Part shown: positions 61,909-64,000 of the stretch, piece by piece
Numbering within the stretch: position 1 is the stretch's first letter
Layout of the letters: every line of letters begins with the position of its first letter
Origin: Dallia pectoralis
Lineage: Eukaryota > Chordata > Actinopteri > Esociformes > Umbridae
Reading direction: 5' to 3'
DNA: 64,000 nucleotides
Assembly (NCBI GenBank): GCA_029465975.1
Contig: CM055757.1
Location: 5,979,451-6,043,450 of the forward strand
Notes under the pieces: model-generated
What the model saw: only the letters and a program-made list of their open reading frames with translations
Told to the model about the DNA's origin: nothing
Database searches by the model: none
Program-made: the position numbers and the translations under genes

Positions 61909-64000
61909 CTGCAAAACAGAACGTCAATGCGTAGAGTAAGTGGAAGTGGAAGAAATGGAGATAGAAAAAGGGAGGGCCGTGTGTGTGTGTGAGAGAGAGA
62001 AACATTATGTGTTTTATGGAATTAGACAGGGGAAGGAGACAGCTGATGTGTAAAAACAATAGCAATAAGCCAAACGACTGTAGCCCTTACCACCAGGGTT
62101 ATGCTATATATCTACTCATCTGATTGGTGATTGGTTTATAATAATCACAAGGCATCCTGGGACCTTATTAGGTGTATTGCCAGTATGCCACGGCGAAGCA
62201 CTGTGTCCCGGGATGTCGCAGTGCAGAGTTGTTGGAACAAAACCTGTCACGAATTTTCCTTAAATATACCGAGGCATTTCTAGATTCAGGATTTCAACCA
62301 ACTGACGAATAGTACACTATAGGTTAGCTGTGCATGAATACTGAAGTGACATTTTAATTTGCATTTGTACAAACCAGAATTACATTCTAGTTTCCTGTTG
62401 TTGAATAGCACCACCTCAAAGCCACGACTCCGATAAGCCCCGACTCCAATCTGCCATCACTGTAATGTTATATTTAATAGGCAAAAAATTTACCTACTCA
62501 CAAACGCGACGTTTGCTAATTTCTTACACGCATCTTATTGAACCAGAAATGTTCTACCAGTGTGGAGCCTTTAATGCCAAGATTTAATATCACCGTAGCC
62601 ACCTAACATACAAACCCAACAAAGCCACACAAAACAGTTTACCATGAATCCCCCAAGAAAGTATAAAGTCCAAAATCTTAGCAAATTGACCCACAATGCC
62701 TTTCTAACAATCTCCCATGGATTCTCCGGAACCACACTGCCAGGAGCCAATGAGGTACTCACTTCACATCCCTACCATTAGATCAAGTCAGCCAGATAAG
62801 GCGGGCCGCGAAATAATGCTTGAATTAGCAGCTCAACGATGATGTCTGTGTGTTATCTCTGCTGAGCTCTGCAGCCTGCAGTATGGGATGTCAGTCGAAC
62901 TCAGATAGAAGGGAACAAAATCTCTAAAGTGAAAGAATCAGCACTCCTCTCTTCAAACACGTCTCCTGCAGAACATGGAATAGTCTCCATTTTGTTTCAC
63001 GACTAATGCCTCAAACATGTAGCCAAAGAGCCTGAAAAAAAACAAGTGTGAACAATCCAAGCTGTGACAATAACCGTGCCATCACAGTGCAGGAGCTGTG
63101 CAGGCCACATCAACACTCGCGGTCACCCGTTCGTCCACACATCTTGCACACACCAAACTGAAAACCCAGATCTGATGTCCACCATCTCATCACACACATC
63201 CCTCTTCCTTGTTTTCTTCGCCAGTTAATCTCAACCCTGTCTATTTTTCGCAGGACCAGCACCGTTCTAAAACAAATTGAATTGTGTACACCTGTTGAAT
63301 CTTGGGAAACTGAGGTAATATTTATCACTTCCAACATAAACGGAAACATAAGAGTTCCGAAGTAAATTTACATGTTAAATTATCTGTTGTGAAATGAAAT
63401 TAGTTGTTATTAATCGAGGTTATTTCAGCTCCTGTCACACTAAAGTGTTTCCTGTCGTGAAGGAATGTGGGAGGATGAGGAAAGGACCTTAAATGTTCTA
63501 TATATTTGCATAAATGGATAGTCACAATTGAGGTATGTATTAGTGGCTAATTAGCACGCACGCACGCACGCACGCACACACACACGCACACACACACACA
63601 GGTTTTGTAAAGGTGGCAGGTGCCTCCTGGCTAGAGACGGACAGAAGCACATCTGACAGTAAAATGTAATTAGCGTAAGTGGACGACCCAGAGTTTTACC
63701 AGCCGTGTTAGAGACCGTGAAATTAAAGAACTGTAATTGACCCGAGCCCTAAACGCATAGCATGATAGCCTAACCATCAACACTGGATGGACAAAAGTCT
63801 CGACAAACATAACGGAACTTGGCAAGAGTTTATTTATAACCTTTTTCAAATGAACAGAGTGGAAGACGTCTCATGCCTACAGCGATGTGACGCCAGTTTT
63901 TGCAGTTTTGTGACGCAAACCTTTACATGAAACACTTTAACATGCAGTTTACTTCTAGAGGCACGGAATTAGATCTGCTTGTGTTGGCAGTCAACATCCA
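61909..64000. other. Intronic or 5' sequence, no gene seen
   Basis: Contains a CA/CG microsatellite at about 63557-63601 and otherwise single-copy sequence. No promoter or first exon recognised. Confidence 0.45.

Noticed and set aside
62571..62762. Hydrophobic 63-codon minus-strand frame
   Set aside because: No matching splice sites or family. It would be the only sign of a membrane protein there.

Overview
This is eukaryotic DNA from a vertebrate, most likely a ray-finned fish. It holds part of one large, intron-rich gene on the minus strand. Six exons encode pieces of a disks-large-associated protein (GKAP/SAPAP family), and their sequence fits DLGAP2 better than DLGAP1. The organism call rests on the protein being DLGAP2-like but diverged from mammals, on degenerate fish-type Tc1 transposons, on a PIF/Harbinger element with two genes, and on an unusually dense set of intronic minisatellites. 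I cannot name the species, or say which teleost dlgap2 paralogue this is.

The gene reads right to left. Confident exons are 53863-52689 (first large coding exon), 33628-33420, 26481-26331, 23202-22983 and 6388-6009. All have GT-AG boundaries and their phases join without a break. A further 69-base candidate exon at 27760-27692 is phase-symmetric and would insert 23 residues. A 35-base candidate upstream coding exon lies at 61908-61874. Joined without the 69-base exon, and starting at the internal methionine at 53792, the coding exons give 688 codons. They cover the N-terminal region with the R-x-x-S-Y-x-x-A repeats that bind the PSD-95 guanylate-kinase domain. The C-terminal GKAP domain and PDZ ligand are not in the window and should lie left of position 1.

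The most unusual coding feature is a single long exon at 21139-18828 on the same strand, inside the intron between the 23202-22983 and 6388-6009 exons. It has no usable start of its own, a good splice acceptor, and 770 in-frame codons including the stop. It can be joined in frame to the upstream DLGAP2 exon. It is either an alternative last exon of DLGAP2 or the last exon of an unrecognised nested gene.

Mobile elements: a nearly complete PIF/Harbinger transposon (13576-15764) with a Myb/SANT-like gene and a transposase facing each other; three decayed Tc1-like elements (25745-26225, 29206-30060, 35200-35465); a possible solo LTR (41505-41886); and a possible LINE 3' tail near 54115-54215.

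By my own summation, about a quarter of the window is tandem arrays. Their periods are 9, 12, 17, 20 (three unrelated arrays), 22, 23, 27, 32, 34, 35, 36/46, 48, 57 and 59 bases. Several have a second, longer periodicity of 756, about 860 or about 924 bases. Long open reading frames inside these arrays are by-products of the repeats and are not listed as genes. No tRNA, rRNA or CRISPR was seen.
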